In this document: positions 21,659-32,160 of the stretch, in pieces
How positions within the stretch are numbered: the first letter of the stretch is position 1
Layout: each line of letters begins with the position of its first letter
From: Wurfbainia villosa
Taxonomy: Eukaryota > Streptophyta > Magnoliopsida > Zingiberales > Zingiberaceae
Assembly (NCBI GenBank): GCA_025175895.1
Contig: CM046001.1
Location: 25,678,314 to 25,742,313 of the forward strand
Length of the DNA stretch: 64,000 bases
Direction of reading: 5' to 3'
Notes under the pieces: generated by a model
The model's input: only the letters and a program-made list of their open reading frames with translations
Database searches by the model: none
Told to the model about the DNA's origin: nothing
Translations under genes and position numbers: made by a program

Positions 21659-23986
21659 TGTTGGGATGTATACTGAAAGCCTAGCTCTTTTGTATGAAGA
21701 TCTTTATTTTGAAATAAGAATCACATGATCATTGTTTGCACGTTATATTTATATGTGTGCATATTGTCTAATATTTTACATTGTAGATAACATGGTGCCT
21801 GGGTGCGGCACAGAAGATCATGTTATCAGTCCCTTGTAGAATATAAGTAAAGGCTTATAACCAAGATGGTTTTGGACAAACCATTGGCATGGTTGTAGTG
21901 TAGCTTGGTATTGTTTTGTCTTGAACATAGAGTTACACTAGTACACTTAGGTGTATTGAGCAGGACCGACATAGAGGTGATTCAATTTGTTGCTGACTAC
22001 ATAATTGAATCGGACCTCGGATATTATGTTGTAGATGCTCTTAATCCCGATATAATAACGGACACATGTACTTAGTATTTATTTCTTTGATTTACCAGAG
22101 GGTGAGATTTCTATGGATTAAATCAATATGCCAGGTAAGTTGGGAAATGATATTATTTACATGGTGTGCCGTTGATTATAGGAGGAATCCGTGTCCTATG
22201 TATTTGGTTGATGATGTCCCCTTGAGGAGCTCATAAGGTTCATCATGTAAACCCTGCAGGTTGACTTAGTCAACATGATGATAAGGTTGAGTGGTACTAC
22301 TCAAGGAGTTAGATGTTAATTAATTGATGGTCAGTAAATCAATTAATTGACGGACATTCGATGTCTTAAACACGGGGAGATGGATGTAAAAATAATATAT
22401 GGAGCCCATATTAATTTATGGGGGTTGGTGAGGTAGTTCGATGATGATCCTCTAGTGGAATGGAACATCATTGATGGATCATGTTTGTGTGGTTCCGATC
22501 CATCGGGTGGCCAAGACCCAACTCCTCCTCATGGTCCCTATCGTAGCCTAATATAAACCTCATGAAGACTAGATCAAATAATGGAAAACAAATCTCTAGA
22601 TCCGACGATTAGGATTAAATCCCTAGAACCGACGGTTGAGATTAAATCTCTAAATCCGACGGTTGGGATTAAAACCCTAGAACCGACGGTCGAGATTAAA
22701 TCTTTAGATCCGACGGTTGAGATTAAATCTCTAGAACCAATGGAGGAGATAGAACCAAGGCCTAAACCTAACTCTATATATATGGGCTTAGGCTTGGGCG
22801 GCAAAGATATGAAAAACCTAATTGAGACAAGGTTGCTTGGGCGGCAAGAAAAGGAGATTAGGGTTAGGGTTTGGTTGATAATGTTGGGTGGCAAGGCTTC
22901 TCCTTCTTATAATTGAGTTGGCCGGCACCCATCCTCCCTATTCTTCCTTGATTTGGCCGGCGCCCAAGTTTTACCTTTCCTTCTATTGCTTAGGTTGGAT
23001 GGAATTAGGATGGCTTCCCTTGGGCGGCAACCAAAACCTAGATGGGATAGGATTGGGGTTGGGCGGCTAGGGTTAGGGTTTTGGGATTAGGGTGGGCGGC
23101 AACATGGAGATGAAGATCTTTTTCTTCTTCCTTCTAAGTGTTGGCCGGCCACTATCCATGTTCCCTATACCTTGGCCGGAGCTCAACCTATTCTCCTTCC
23201 CTTCATCCTTGGCTGGAAAATAGGAAAGCTTTGTCTAGGGTTTGGGCGGCAACAAGGAGGAGGATTGTTTTCCTTTCCTTTCTCCAAGTGTTGGCCAGCG
23301 CCCATACCCTTGGTGTTTCTCTTTCGGTTGGCTTCCATACTCCATTCCATCTTCTCTTTGGACCGGTGGCAAACATCATGCTTGGAGCTTGATGGTTGGT
23401 CCTAGATAAGAGATGAGTTTTGTTTCCATTTTGTTCTCTCTATTCTTGGGGACGGCGGCATCAATCCTTTGTGGATTGGTGGTTGGCTCAAGCAAGAAGG
23501 GAAAGAGAGTTCTTCTTTCTTTGGATTGAAGAAGATCTAGGATGCTTCAACTTGTGGAGGATCTTCGCCCACACGAAGTCTACAAGGAGGTTAGGACATA
23601 CGATAGAAGATCAAGAGGTATAAAAGTTTTATAACTTTTATTATTGTTCTTTGCATGTTCTTATTGATATGCTAGCTTATGTTCTTTATGTTAGTATATG
23701 TTGATTATACTAGTTTACATTTGCATGTATTTGTATAATCATGGACCCCGATAAGAAACACAAAAATCGGTGATCCGTCCGTCGTCTCTTCCGCGGCTAA
23801 CTGACTAGAAGAGTTGTGTTGCTTGAACAACTAGTTTGTTCAAGCGATCGCTCGAGTTGTTAGCACGACGACAAATTGGTTGTTCTTAGGAAACTCATCC
23901 CATCCGGATTAGTTTTCATTAGTGAAAATTTTAATCCGGGGACATGGGAGCCGATGAGCCTTCCGAGGACTAGCACATTGCCAACA
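21659..23986 (+). repeat. Ang-2 5' LTR
   Basis: 2328 bp. About 10 differences by eye in the first 340 bp against the 3' LTR. It includes a 26-27 bp minisatellite at about 22595-22745 (unit resembling CCGACGGTTGAGATTAAATC) and a GGGCGGCAA-rich stretch. Open frames here are translations of repeats, not genes. Confidence 0.92.
22595..22745 (+). repeat. Minisatellite in the Ang-2 5' LTR
   Basis: About 5-6 units of 26-27 bp, each with a CCGACGG core and AAATCTCTAGA-type spacer. The matching array in the 3' LTR is at about 28917-29065, and the Ang-3 LTRs carry about 11 units (46180-46460, 53200-53480). Confidence 0.85.
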
Positions 23987-23988
23987 AT

Positions 23989-24000
23989 TGGTATCAGAGC
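23989..24000 (+). other. Ang-2 primer binding site
   Basis: TGGTATCAGAGC, a perfect initiator tRNA-Met type PBS two bases after the LTR end. Confidence 0.9.
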
Positions 24001-25051
24001 CACGGTTTTCGGTTTTGTGTGTTTGGATTCGGTTACTTTCATGCACTTATCATATATTGTGTATGCCGGATAATAGTAGGATGTGTGTAGGCTAACTTTT
24101 TGGTTGCGGGCATAAGATCAAACTATTATGGCTATATATGTGTGTATGTGATTGCATGTGTGTGTGATTGTATATTATTTGAATCCTCGGGGTTGACGAG
24201 GCTAGATTAGTATTTAATTTTTGTAATTAAGTACGGCATTGTTTAGCCACTCTTTATTTTATTTTACTTTTGATCTAGATTTCATGTACACTCCCTTGTG
24301 GAGTATAGGATCGATGGATGTAAAATAAAATAGGTTTTATTCTCGGCTCGGATCTCCGGATGGCTCGTACATGGCGTAGGAGGAGCGGACGAGGTGGCGA
24401 CACGACGGGACGCATATTAGAGAACAATGCCATAATAGTTGGAAAAATTCTGATTTTTCCATATTTATTGCTGATTTGTTTTATATGCATGTTGTGTGTG
24501 CTTGAAAATTCCTCATTTGCAATTTACTAAGTGGGAGAGGGACATTTTAATTAATTCCCGCGGCCTCCATTACAATTTGACGTGTGATGCAACAAACTTG
24601 TGTGTCGGCTCTGAGTGCCTTCCTCCCCGAGGACGGGTTTGTTTGCGGATCACTAGGTCAAATAATGGTTATAGGAAATTATCTAGGAGCATGTGTACTT
24701 CCACAGAGGTAAGGCACATAATCCAAACTAATTTCCATAGTATCGTGTAATGGTGCACACTTAGATGCAAATAAAAGTATCCTCCCCATAGGAGTCACTG
24801 CTTTTATTTGTAGGGCCAAAGAGGAACCGACTATTAATTTTATTTGTCAAAAAGTAAGGTTGACAAGATAATAAAATTAATGGGTAAAACCTCCTCTTAC
24901 AAATGTAGAATTCGTATACGTCCACACAGAGTGGCATACGATATTCTCGGTGTTTTGAGGTGTTGGTTGATTTCGGAATTTTATTGTTTTGAGGAATCAA
25001 TAAAATTTGAAATCTAAAGTTTTGATCATTGTGATTCTTAGGATTTTTAAA
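24001..25051 (+). other. Ang-2 leader
   Basis: About 1 kb without a supported gene. It matches in order the leader of Ang-3 (51281-52324, opposite strand), for example the block around 24500-24620 and 24780-24900. Confidence 0.65.
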
Positions 25052-25570
25052 ATAACTTTCAGTCCACTTATTTTGATACTAAAGGAAATAAACTTACTGT
25101 ACCCAAATTATATTGATTGGAAATGAATCCAAATATTGTCTTATCTGCTAGTATGCACTCTTCGAAGAGTATCCTCAAGCCATGGTTGCTCAAAAAGGTT
25201 TCTACTTCTAAGCCGAAAGGCAAGAAGAAGGAGAAACAAGGTGGAGCAAATGTGGTGGGAGGATCTCAGGGAGGAGTGAAGAAGCCGAAAGGCAAGTACT
25301 TCACTTACAAGCAGGATGAACATTGGAAGGAGGACTGTCCCAATCCAAAACAGAACAAAGGTATATCTTTTGGACTAGTCATTGAAACATGATTAGCGGT
25401 GATATCTACCGGCACCTGGTAAGTAGATACGGGAGCCACTAATCATGTCTGCAACAATTTGCAGGGGTTCCAGGAAACCCGATGACTAGCTAAAGGGGAT
25501 ATTACCATTTACTTGGGCAATGCCATGAAGATGGCGGCCATTGCAGTGGGAGATGTTTTATTTATCTTTT
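25052..25570 (+). pseudogene. gag: Ang-2 gag and protease remnant
   Basis: The start codon has become ATA (25052; Ang-3 has ATGGCTTTC). The N-terminal motif NYIDWK is followed by a stop, and most of Gag is missing: the frame jumps to the Lys/Gly-rich linker (VSTSKPKGKKK) and a damaged zinc knuckle (YFTYKQDEHWKEDCP, where both leading Cys are Phe/Tyr-type changes). The protease motif VDTGATNHVC follows at about 25423. Compared with Ang-3, about 600 bp of gag are gone. Not translatable as a functional protein. Confidence 0.8.
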
Positions 25571-25767
25571 GAGAAAAATAAAGGTTTTGGTTCTTAAGAA
25601 TTTCCTTTATGTACCCTTATTTAGAAAGAATTTATTTCGGTTTCTAAATAGTTTTTGGATGGATAATCTATTTCTTTTCATGATAGATTTGTTATAAAAG
25701 GAATAGGGACATTATCTATTCAGGTACATAGATAGGAAATTTATAACTTGAACGACAAACTCCCACG

Positions 25768-26290
25768 ATGCAAATAGAAGTTAATAACTCATCTTCTAAT
25801 TCTAATAAGAGAAAAGAACCTTCGAAGATGAACCAAACATATCTTTGGCTTCTTAGGCTTGGTCACATTAACCTAAGCAGAATTCAAAGGTTGAAAGCTG
25901 ATGGACCTTTGGGTTCATTAGTGGTGGAGGATCTCCCAACCTACGAATCTTGCTTGGAGGGTAATATTACCAAGAGGCCTTTTTAAGGCCAAGGGGTATA
26001 GAGCCAAAGAGGTGTTAGAGATGGTTCATTCTGATTTGTGTGGTCCTATGGCTATCTAGGAAAGAGGTAATCTTGAATATTTCGTCTCTTTTGTAGATGA
26101 TTATTCAAGATATGGATGACACTACGATCTGATCGTGGTGGTGACAACCTCTTGGGAGAGTTTAGGAACTACTTATCAGAGGTTGGGATTCAATCCCAAT
26201 TGACTGCACCTGGCACACCCCAGCAGAACAGTGTAGCAGTACGAAGGAATAGGACTCTTATGGAGATGGTTAGATCGATGATGAGTTATT
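25768..26290 (+). pseudogene. pol: Ang-2 GAG-pre-integrase and integrase fragments
   Basis: GAG-pre-IN (MNQTYLWLLRLGHI, CESC-type site reads YESCLEGN) then integrase pieces. A deletion joins SRYG directly to TLRSDRGGD near 26115, losing about 30 residues seen in Ang-3. The catalytic Glu region reads SVAVRRNRT instead of GVAERRNRT, so Glu is Val. A second deletion removes the integrase C-terminus near 26300. Confidence 0.85.
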
Positions 26291-27930
26291 CTGACTTGTT
26301 TTGTAGTCCTAGAGATCAGAGGGTGATCGTTAACACGAACGCCAGATTTCTAGAGGAAGACTATGTGATAAGCCACAAGCCTAAGAGTAAAATTGTTCTG
26401 GAGGAGTTAAAAGCGAAGTCACTTCTTTAGTACCACCGGTACAAGAGGATATATCACATGTCACTGCACCACGTGTCACAGAGGATACATAGATGATACC
26501 TCGTCATAGTGGGAGGGTTGTGCGACAACCTCTCAGATTCATGTTTTTGGACAAATCTTATGATTTGGTCCCTAGCAAACATGAACCTGATCCCTAGACA
26601 TACGACGAGGCAATCCAAGATATAAATACAGCATCTTTGCAAAGTGCAATGAATACTGAGATTGAATCTATGGATTCAAGACAGGTCTGGGAGCTCTTAT
26701 GCATAGCAACTCATATGGATTATGAGGTGTGACAGATGGATGTCAAGACAACATTCCATAGTAGAAGTCTTGAGGAATCCATCTACATGAAGCGACCAGA
26801 GGGATTCATTGCTAAGGGCAAAGAGCGTATTGTATATAAGCTTAATCGGTCCGTTAATGGACTGAAGCAAGCTTTGAAGCCTTGGGACATCCGCTTTGAG
26901 GAAGTAAATCCAGTCTTATGGATTTATTCAAAGTTCGGATGGGTCTTGTGTATATCCGAGATGTGACGGAAACGTAGTGGTATTTTTGTACTATACGTAG
27001 ATGACATTTTGGTGGTTGGCAACAACATCGAAGTGTTATCAGACGTAAGGGTATGGTCGTCCAAACAGTATGATATGAAGGACTTGGGAGAAGTGGGTCA
27101 CAACCTTGGGGATCAAGGTTGTTGTGCTTATCCCAAGCTTCATACATAGACATGGTTTTGGATCATTTTAGCATACAAAAACTCCAAGAAGGGTTTTCTA
27201 CCCTTCAGGCATGGAGTTACTTTATCTAAGGAGATGAGTCCTAGATCATCTGAGGTGATAAAGGAGCTGAAGGCGGTTCCTTATGCTTCGGCAGTAGGAA
27301 GCCTCATATATGCTATGTACGAGACAAGATATCTGCTTTGCCATGGGCATGGTAAGCAGATATCAGAGTAATCCAGGACAGGGACATTGGACTGCGGTAA
27401 AAGCATATATTGTAGTGCCTAAGAAGGACTAAGGATTATATGCTAGTTTACCAAGCAGACCAATTACTCCCTGTGGGTTGCATGGATTGCGATTTCCAAT
27501 CAGATAGGGATAACAGTAAGTCTACATCAGGGTTTGTGTTTACTTTTGGAGGTGGAGCCATAGTATGGAGGAGTGTCAAGCAGAAATGCGTGGCGGACTC
27601 CACCATGGAAGCTGAGTATCTGGCAGCCCCTGTGGCGGCCAAAGAAGTTGTGTGGTTCAGGAACTTCCTGATGGACTTGGATGTGATTCATGGTTTGCCC
27701 AGAACTATCACAATTTATTGTGATAATAATAGTGCAGTTGCAAACTCGAAGGAACCACGAGCCCATAAGGCTAGTAAACACATAGAGTGCAAGTACCACC
27801 TAATACGAGAAATCGTAAAGGAGGTAGAAGTTGTTGTCACCTAGATTGCATTAGAGGATGACCTGGTAGACCCTTTCACTAAGGCCCTTCTAGCGAGAGC
27901 TTTGATAGGCATGTGGAGGGAAGGGGAATC
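26291..27930 (+). pseudogene. pol: Ang-2 RT and RNase H fragments
   Basis: Pieces in order: SPRDQRVIVNTNARFLEEDYV, VWELL (then a deletion of about 70 residues of the RT fingers), MDVKTTFHSRSLEESIYM, YVDDILVVGNN at about 26995, and RNase H (STSGFVFTFGGGAIVWRS, STMEAEYLAAPVAAKEVVW, YCDNNSAVANSKEPRAHK) at 27440-27844. Several frameshifts separate them. YVDD itself survives. This is a heavily deleted copy of the Ang-3 pol. Confidence 0.88.
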
Positions 27931-27965
27931 AGATGTATGGCAGTATTATGACAGCATAGTCTTTT

Positions 27966-27981
27966 AGTATAAGTGGGAGAT
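27966..27981 (+). other. Ang-2 polypurine tract
   Basis: AGTATAAGTGGGAGAT directly before the 3' LTR; Ang-3 has the reverse complement at 47396-47411 and Ang-1 a similar GTGGGAGAT at 35234-35242. It primes plus-strand synthesis. Confidence 0.8.
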
Positions 27982-30303
27982 TGTTGGGATGTATACTGAA
28001 AGCATAGCTCTTTTGTATGAACATCTTTATTTTGAAATAAGAATCACATGATCATTGTTTGCACGTTATATTTATATGTGTGCATATTGTCTAATATTTT
28101 ACATTGTAGATAACATGGTGCTTGGGTGCGGCACAAAAGATCATGTTATCAGTCCCTTGTAGAATATAAGTAAAGGCTCACAACCAAGATGATTTTGGAC
28201 AAACCATTGGCATAGTTGTAGTGTAGCTTGGTATTGATTTGTCTTGAACATAGAGTTACACTAGTACACTTAGGTGTATTGAGCAGGACCGACATAGAGG
28301 TGATTCAATTTGTTGTTGACTACATAATTGAATCGGACCTCGGATATTATGTTGTACATGATCTTAATCCCGATATAATAACGGACACATGTACTTAGTA
28401 TTTATTTCTTTGATTTACCAGAGGGTGAGATTTCTATGGATTAAATCAATATGCCCGGTAAGTTGGGAAATGATATTATTTACATGGTGTGCCGTTGATT
28501 ATAGGAGGAATCCGTGTCCTATGTATTAGGTTGATGATGTCCCCTTGAGGAGCTCATAAGGTTCATCATGTAAACCCTGCAGGTTGACTTAGTCAACATG
28601 ATGATAAAGTTGAGTGGTACTACTCGAGGAGTTAGATGTTGATTAATTGATGGTCAGTAAATCAATTAATTGACGGACATTCGATGTCTTAAACACGGGG
28701 AGATGGATGTACAAATAATATATGGAGCCCATATTAATTTATGGGGGCTGGTGAGGTAGTTCGATGATGATCCTCTAGTGGAATGGAACATCATTGATGG
28801 ATCAAGTTTGTGTGGTTCCGATCCATCGGGTGGCCAAGACCCAACTCCTCCTCATGGTCCCTATCGTAGCCTAATATAAACCTCATGAAGACTAGATCAA
28901 ATAATGGAAAACAAATCTCTAGATCCGACGGTTAGGATTAAATTGCTAGAATCGACGGTTGAGATTAAATCTCTAAATCCGACGGTTGGGATTAAAACCC
29001 TAGAACCGACGGTTGAGATTAAATCTTTAGATCCGACGGTTGAGATTAAATCTCTAGAACCAATGGAGGAGATTGAACCAAGGCCTAAACCTAACTCTAT
29101 ATATATGGGCTTAGGCTTGGGCGGCAAAGATATGAAAAACCTAATTGAGACAAGGTTGCTTGGGTGGCAAGAAAAGGAGATTAGGGTTAGGGTTTGGTTG
29201 ATAATGTTGGGCGGCAAGGCTTCTCCTTCTTCTAATTGAGTTGGCCGGCAACCCATCCTCCCTATTCCTCCTTGATTTGGCCGGCGCCTACCTTTCCTTC
29301 TATGGCTTAGGTTGGATGGAATTAGGATGGTTTCCCTTGGGTGGCAACCAAAACCTAGATGGGATAGGATTGGGGTTGGGCGGCTAGGGTTAGGGTTTTG
29401 GGATTAGGGTGGGCGGCAACATGGAGATGAAGATCATTTTATTCTTCCTTCTAAGTGTTGGCCGGCCACTATCCATGTTCCCTATACCTTGGCCGGAGCT
29501 CAAACTATTCTCCTTCCCTTCATCCTTGGCCGGAAATTAGGAAAGCTTTGTCTAGGGTTTGGGCGGCAACAAGGAGGAGGATTGTTTTCCTTTCCTTTCT
29601 CCAAGTGTTGGCCAGCGCCCATACCCTTGGTGTTTCTCTTTCGGTTGGCTTCCATACTCCATTCCATATTCTCTTTGGATCGGTGGCAAACATCATGCTT
29701 GGAGCTTGATGGTTGGTCCTAGATAAGAGATGAGTTTTGTTTCCATTTTGTTCTCTCTATTCTTGGGGCCGGCGGCATCAATCCTTTGTGGATTGCTGGT
29801 TGGCTCAAGCAAGAAGGGAAAGAGAGTTCTTCTTTCTTTGAATTGAAGAAGATCTAGGATGCTTCAACTTGTGGAGGATCTTCGCCCACACGAAGTCTAC
29901 AAGGAGGTTAGGACATACGATAGAAGATCAAGAGGTATAAAAGTTTTATAACTTTTATTATTGTTCTTTGCATGTTCTTATTGATATGCTAGCTTATGTT
30001 CTTTATGTTAGTATATGTTGATTATACTAGTTTACATTTGCATGTATTTGTATAATCATGGACCCCGATAAGAAACACAAAAACCGGCGATCCGTCCGTC
30101 GTCTCTTCCGCGGCTAACCGACTAGAAGAGTTGTGTTGCTTGAACAACTAGTTTGTTCAAGCGATCGCTCGAGTCGTTAGCACGACGACGAATTGGTTCT
30201 GCTTAGGAAACTCATCCCATCCGGATTAGTTTTCATTAGTGAAAATTTTAATCCGGGGACATGGGAGCCGATGAGCCTTTCGAGGACTAGCACATTGCCA
30301 ACA
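27982..30303 (+). repeat. Ang-2 3' LTR
   Basis: 2322 bp, ends TTGCCAACA before CCGAC. Nearly collinear with the 5' LTR throughout. Confidence 0.92.
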
Positions 30304-30308
30304 CCGAC

Positions 30309-31263
30309 GACACATGGCGGTCAAAGGAGGCGCTTGGAGAAGCCGCTAGCCCTAGGTTGACCGTCCGATCCTCTCATTGGCTTGAGAAGATCATAGTAGG
30401 GCCATGACCACATCACAATTAATTATATATATATATGTTGATATATATATATATATATATATATTTCTTGTATGTATGTGATGCATGCTTGTAGAGTAAT
30501 GCTTGTATGTATATGATGCATGCTAGGATATTTTTCTTGTATGTATATGATGCATACGAGAATAATGCTTGTATGGATGTGATGCATGCTAGTATAGGAT
30601 AATAAAGGCCTTAATGCGTATATGATACATATTACGATTAGATTTGATCTTAATCGAATCAACTAAAAAATGTCTACCAAGTCCTTGATACCCATCACTA
30701 CCTCGATCATTTGTAGTTGTTGAATCTGCCAAAGCAGAGCAATGCATATTATCTTGGTAGGGTGCGGAGGGACAATCTTTGTCCCGCCTATCATGGCTTG
30801 GGTTAGAGTAAGCTCAATTAGATTGAGTAAAACTAGTTAACTCAATTGGATCGAGTAAAACTATAGGCATATTCCAACCATTGGAGAGATAGGATAAGAT
30901 CACATTTACACTAAGTCTTAGGCGATTTAGCCAAAGCTAACTCAAGGTCTTTTGTAAATGTGGGTCTTGATCCTATAAACAAGAGTTGCATAGAGATGTA
31001 ATCGGTAATGTGTTACCCACCGATCATACTAAGTCTTGGGCGATTTAGCCAAAGCTAACTCAAGGCTTAGTATGATGTGGATCTTGTCCCGCAGGAATTA
31101 TAGCTAGTTTGTATGAATCTAGTAATGTGGTTTGACCGCATCCATAACTCGATTCTATAAAATTCCTATAATTCATTGGGAGCATCATTTGATTAAAGGC
31201 CTAATTAAATAATAAAAAGGAATATGATATTAATTTTCTGCATTGTGTATGTTGTAGATAACT
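30309..31263 (+). other. Ang-1 leader, second part
   Basis: Leader continues after Ang-2 up to the gag ATG. It contains an (AT)n microsatellite and a degenerate tandem repeat (30423-30600), and a repeated phrase CTAAGTCTTRGGCGATTTAGCC at 30912 and 31030. No supported ORF. Confidence 0.65.
30423..30600 (+). repeat. (AT)n microsatellite plus ~35-40 bp tandem repeats
   Basis: Two AT runs (30423-30436 and 30441-30464), then about four degenerate units built on CTTGTATGTATRTGATGCAT (from about 30467). Confidence 0.85.
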
Positions 31264-32160
31264 ATGTCGACAAACACGAATACTCTCTCCCTGCGTTCTG
31301 TCCTTGAGAAGGACAAGCTCAATGGAGCAAATTTCCTAGACTGGTATAGGAACCTGAGAATCGTTCTCACCCAAGAAAGGAAACTTTATGTCCTGAAGCA
31401 GCCCATTCCGGGGGCACCTCCTGCCACTGCCTCGCGAGCTGACAAAGATGCTCACAAGAAGCATCAGGATGATGCATTAGATCTGTCATGTCTAATGCTC
31501 GCAACCATGAACTCTGAGCTTCAGAAGCAACACAAGTTCATGAATGCTTATGATATGGTTGAACATCTTCGTCAACTATATCAAGGACAAGCAAAGCACG
31601 AGAGATATGAAGTCTCTAAGGCATTGTTCGGGTCCAAATTGCAAGAAGGGACTCCCGTAAGTCCATATGTACTCAAGATGATTGGGTATGTAGAAAACCT
31701 ACAGAGACTGGGATTCCCACTTGGCCAAGAGTTGGCCACTGACTTGATCTTGCAGTCTTTGCCACAAAGCTATAATCAATTTGTCATGAATTACAACATG
31801 AATGAAATTGATAAGCCACTGCCTGAGATGCTCAGCATGTTGAGAACTACTGAGCTCAACCTTGAGAAGGGAAAATCTGACTCCATTTTGATGGTGTAAA
31901 AGAAGAAAGGCAAGGGCAAGCCTAAAGGTAAGGGAAAGTCTCAAGCCAAGGGCAAAGGAAAAGAACTGAAACCCAAAGGAGGGGTGACCAAGGAAGGGGC
32001 TTGCTTCCACTGCAAGGAAGTTGGACACTGAAAGCATAACTGCAAAGCTTACCTGGAAGATCTTAAGAAGAAGAGAAGTGAGACTTCCACTTCAGGTATA
32101 AATGTTATAGAAGTTAATCTATCTATTTCTTCATCATGGGTATTAGATACCGGATGTGCA
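31264..32160 (+). pseudogene. gag: Ang-1 gag and start of protease
   Basis: ATG 31264 (MSTNTNTLSLRSVLEKDKLNGANFLDW) starts a copia Gag of the UBN2 type. It runs 211 codons to TAA at 31897 in the Lys/Gly-rich linker (LMV-stop-KKKGKG, likely a Gln codon lost). The same frame continues through a CCHC-like knuckle (CFHCKEVGH-stop-KHNC, with an internal TGA) into the protease motif WVLDTGCASH at about 32140. So two stops break Gag in its RNA-binding tail; the capsid-like part is open. The gag start follows the leader directly. Confidence 0.88.

Larger units (their letters stand above)
21659..30303 (+). mobile_element. Ang-2: Angela/Tork-like Ty1/copia element, internally gutted
   Basis: 8645 bp with a perfect CCGAC duplication (21654-21658, 30304-30308). 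LTRs 21659-23986 and 27982-30303 start TGTTGGGATG and end TTGCCAACA; PBS at 23989-24000; PPT before 27982. Internal region only about 4 kb, with gag, IN and RT each shortened by deletions relative to the relative Ang-3. It is the innermost element of the nest. Confidence 0.92.

Noticed and set aside
22581..22916. 111-codon frame with repeated (I/V)KSLDPTVE units in the Ang-2 LTR (again at 28904-29239, and reversed in Ang-3)
   Set aside because: It is the translation of the LTR minisatellite; present in LTRs on either strand, with no start context or family match.
23060..23100. Telomere-like GGGTTAGGGTTTTGGGATTAGGG in the Ang-2 LTR (and ACCCTAACTCC in Ang-3)
   Set aside because: Not a tandem array; it is a fixed part of the LTR, found at the same place in each copy.
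30465..30600. Regular repeats that could be mistaken for a CRISPR-like array
   Set aside because: Units are contiguous and degenerate, with no unique spacers, in a plant retrotransposon leader.
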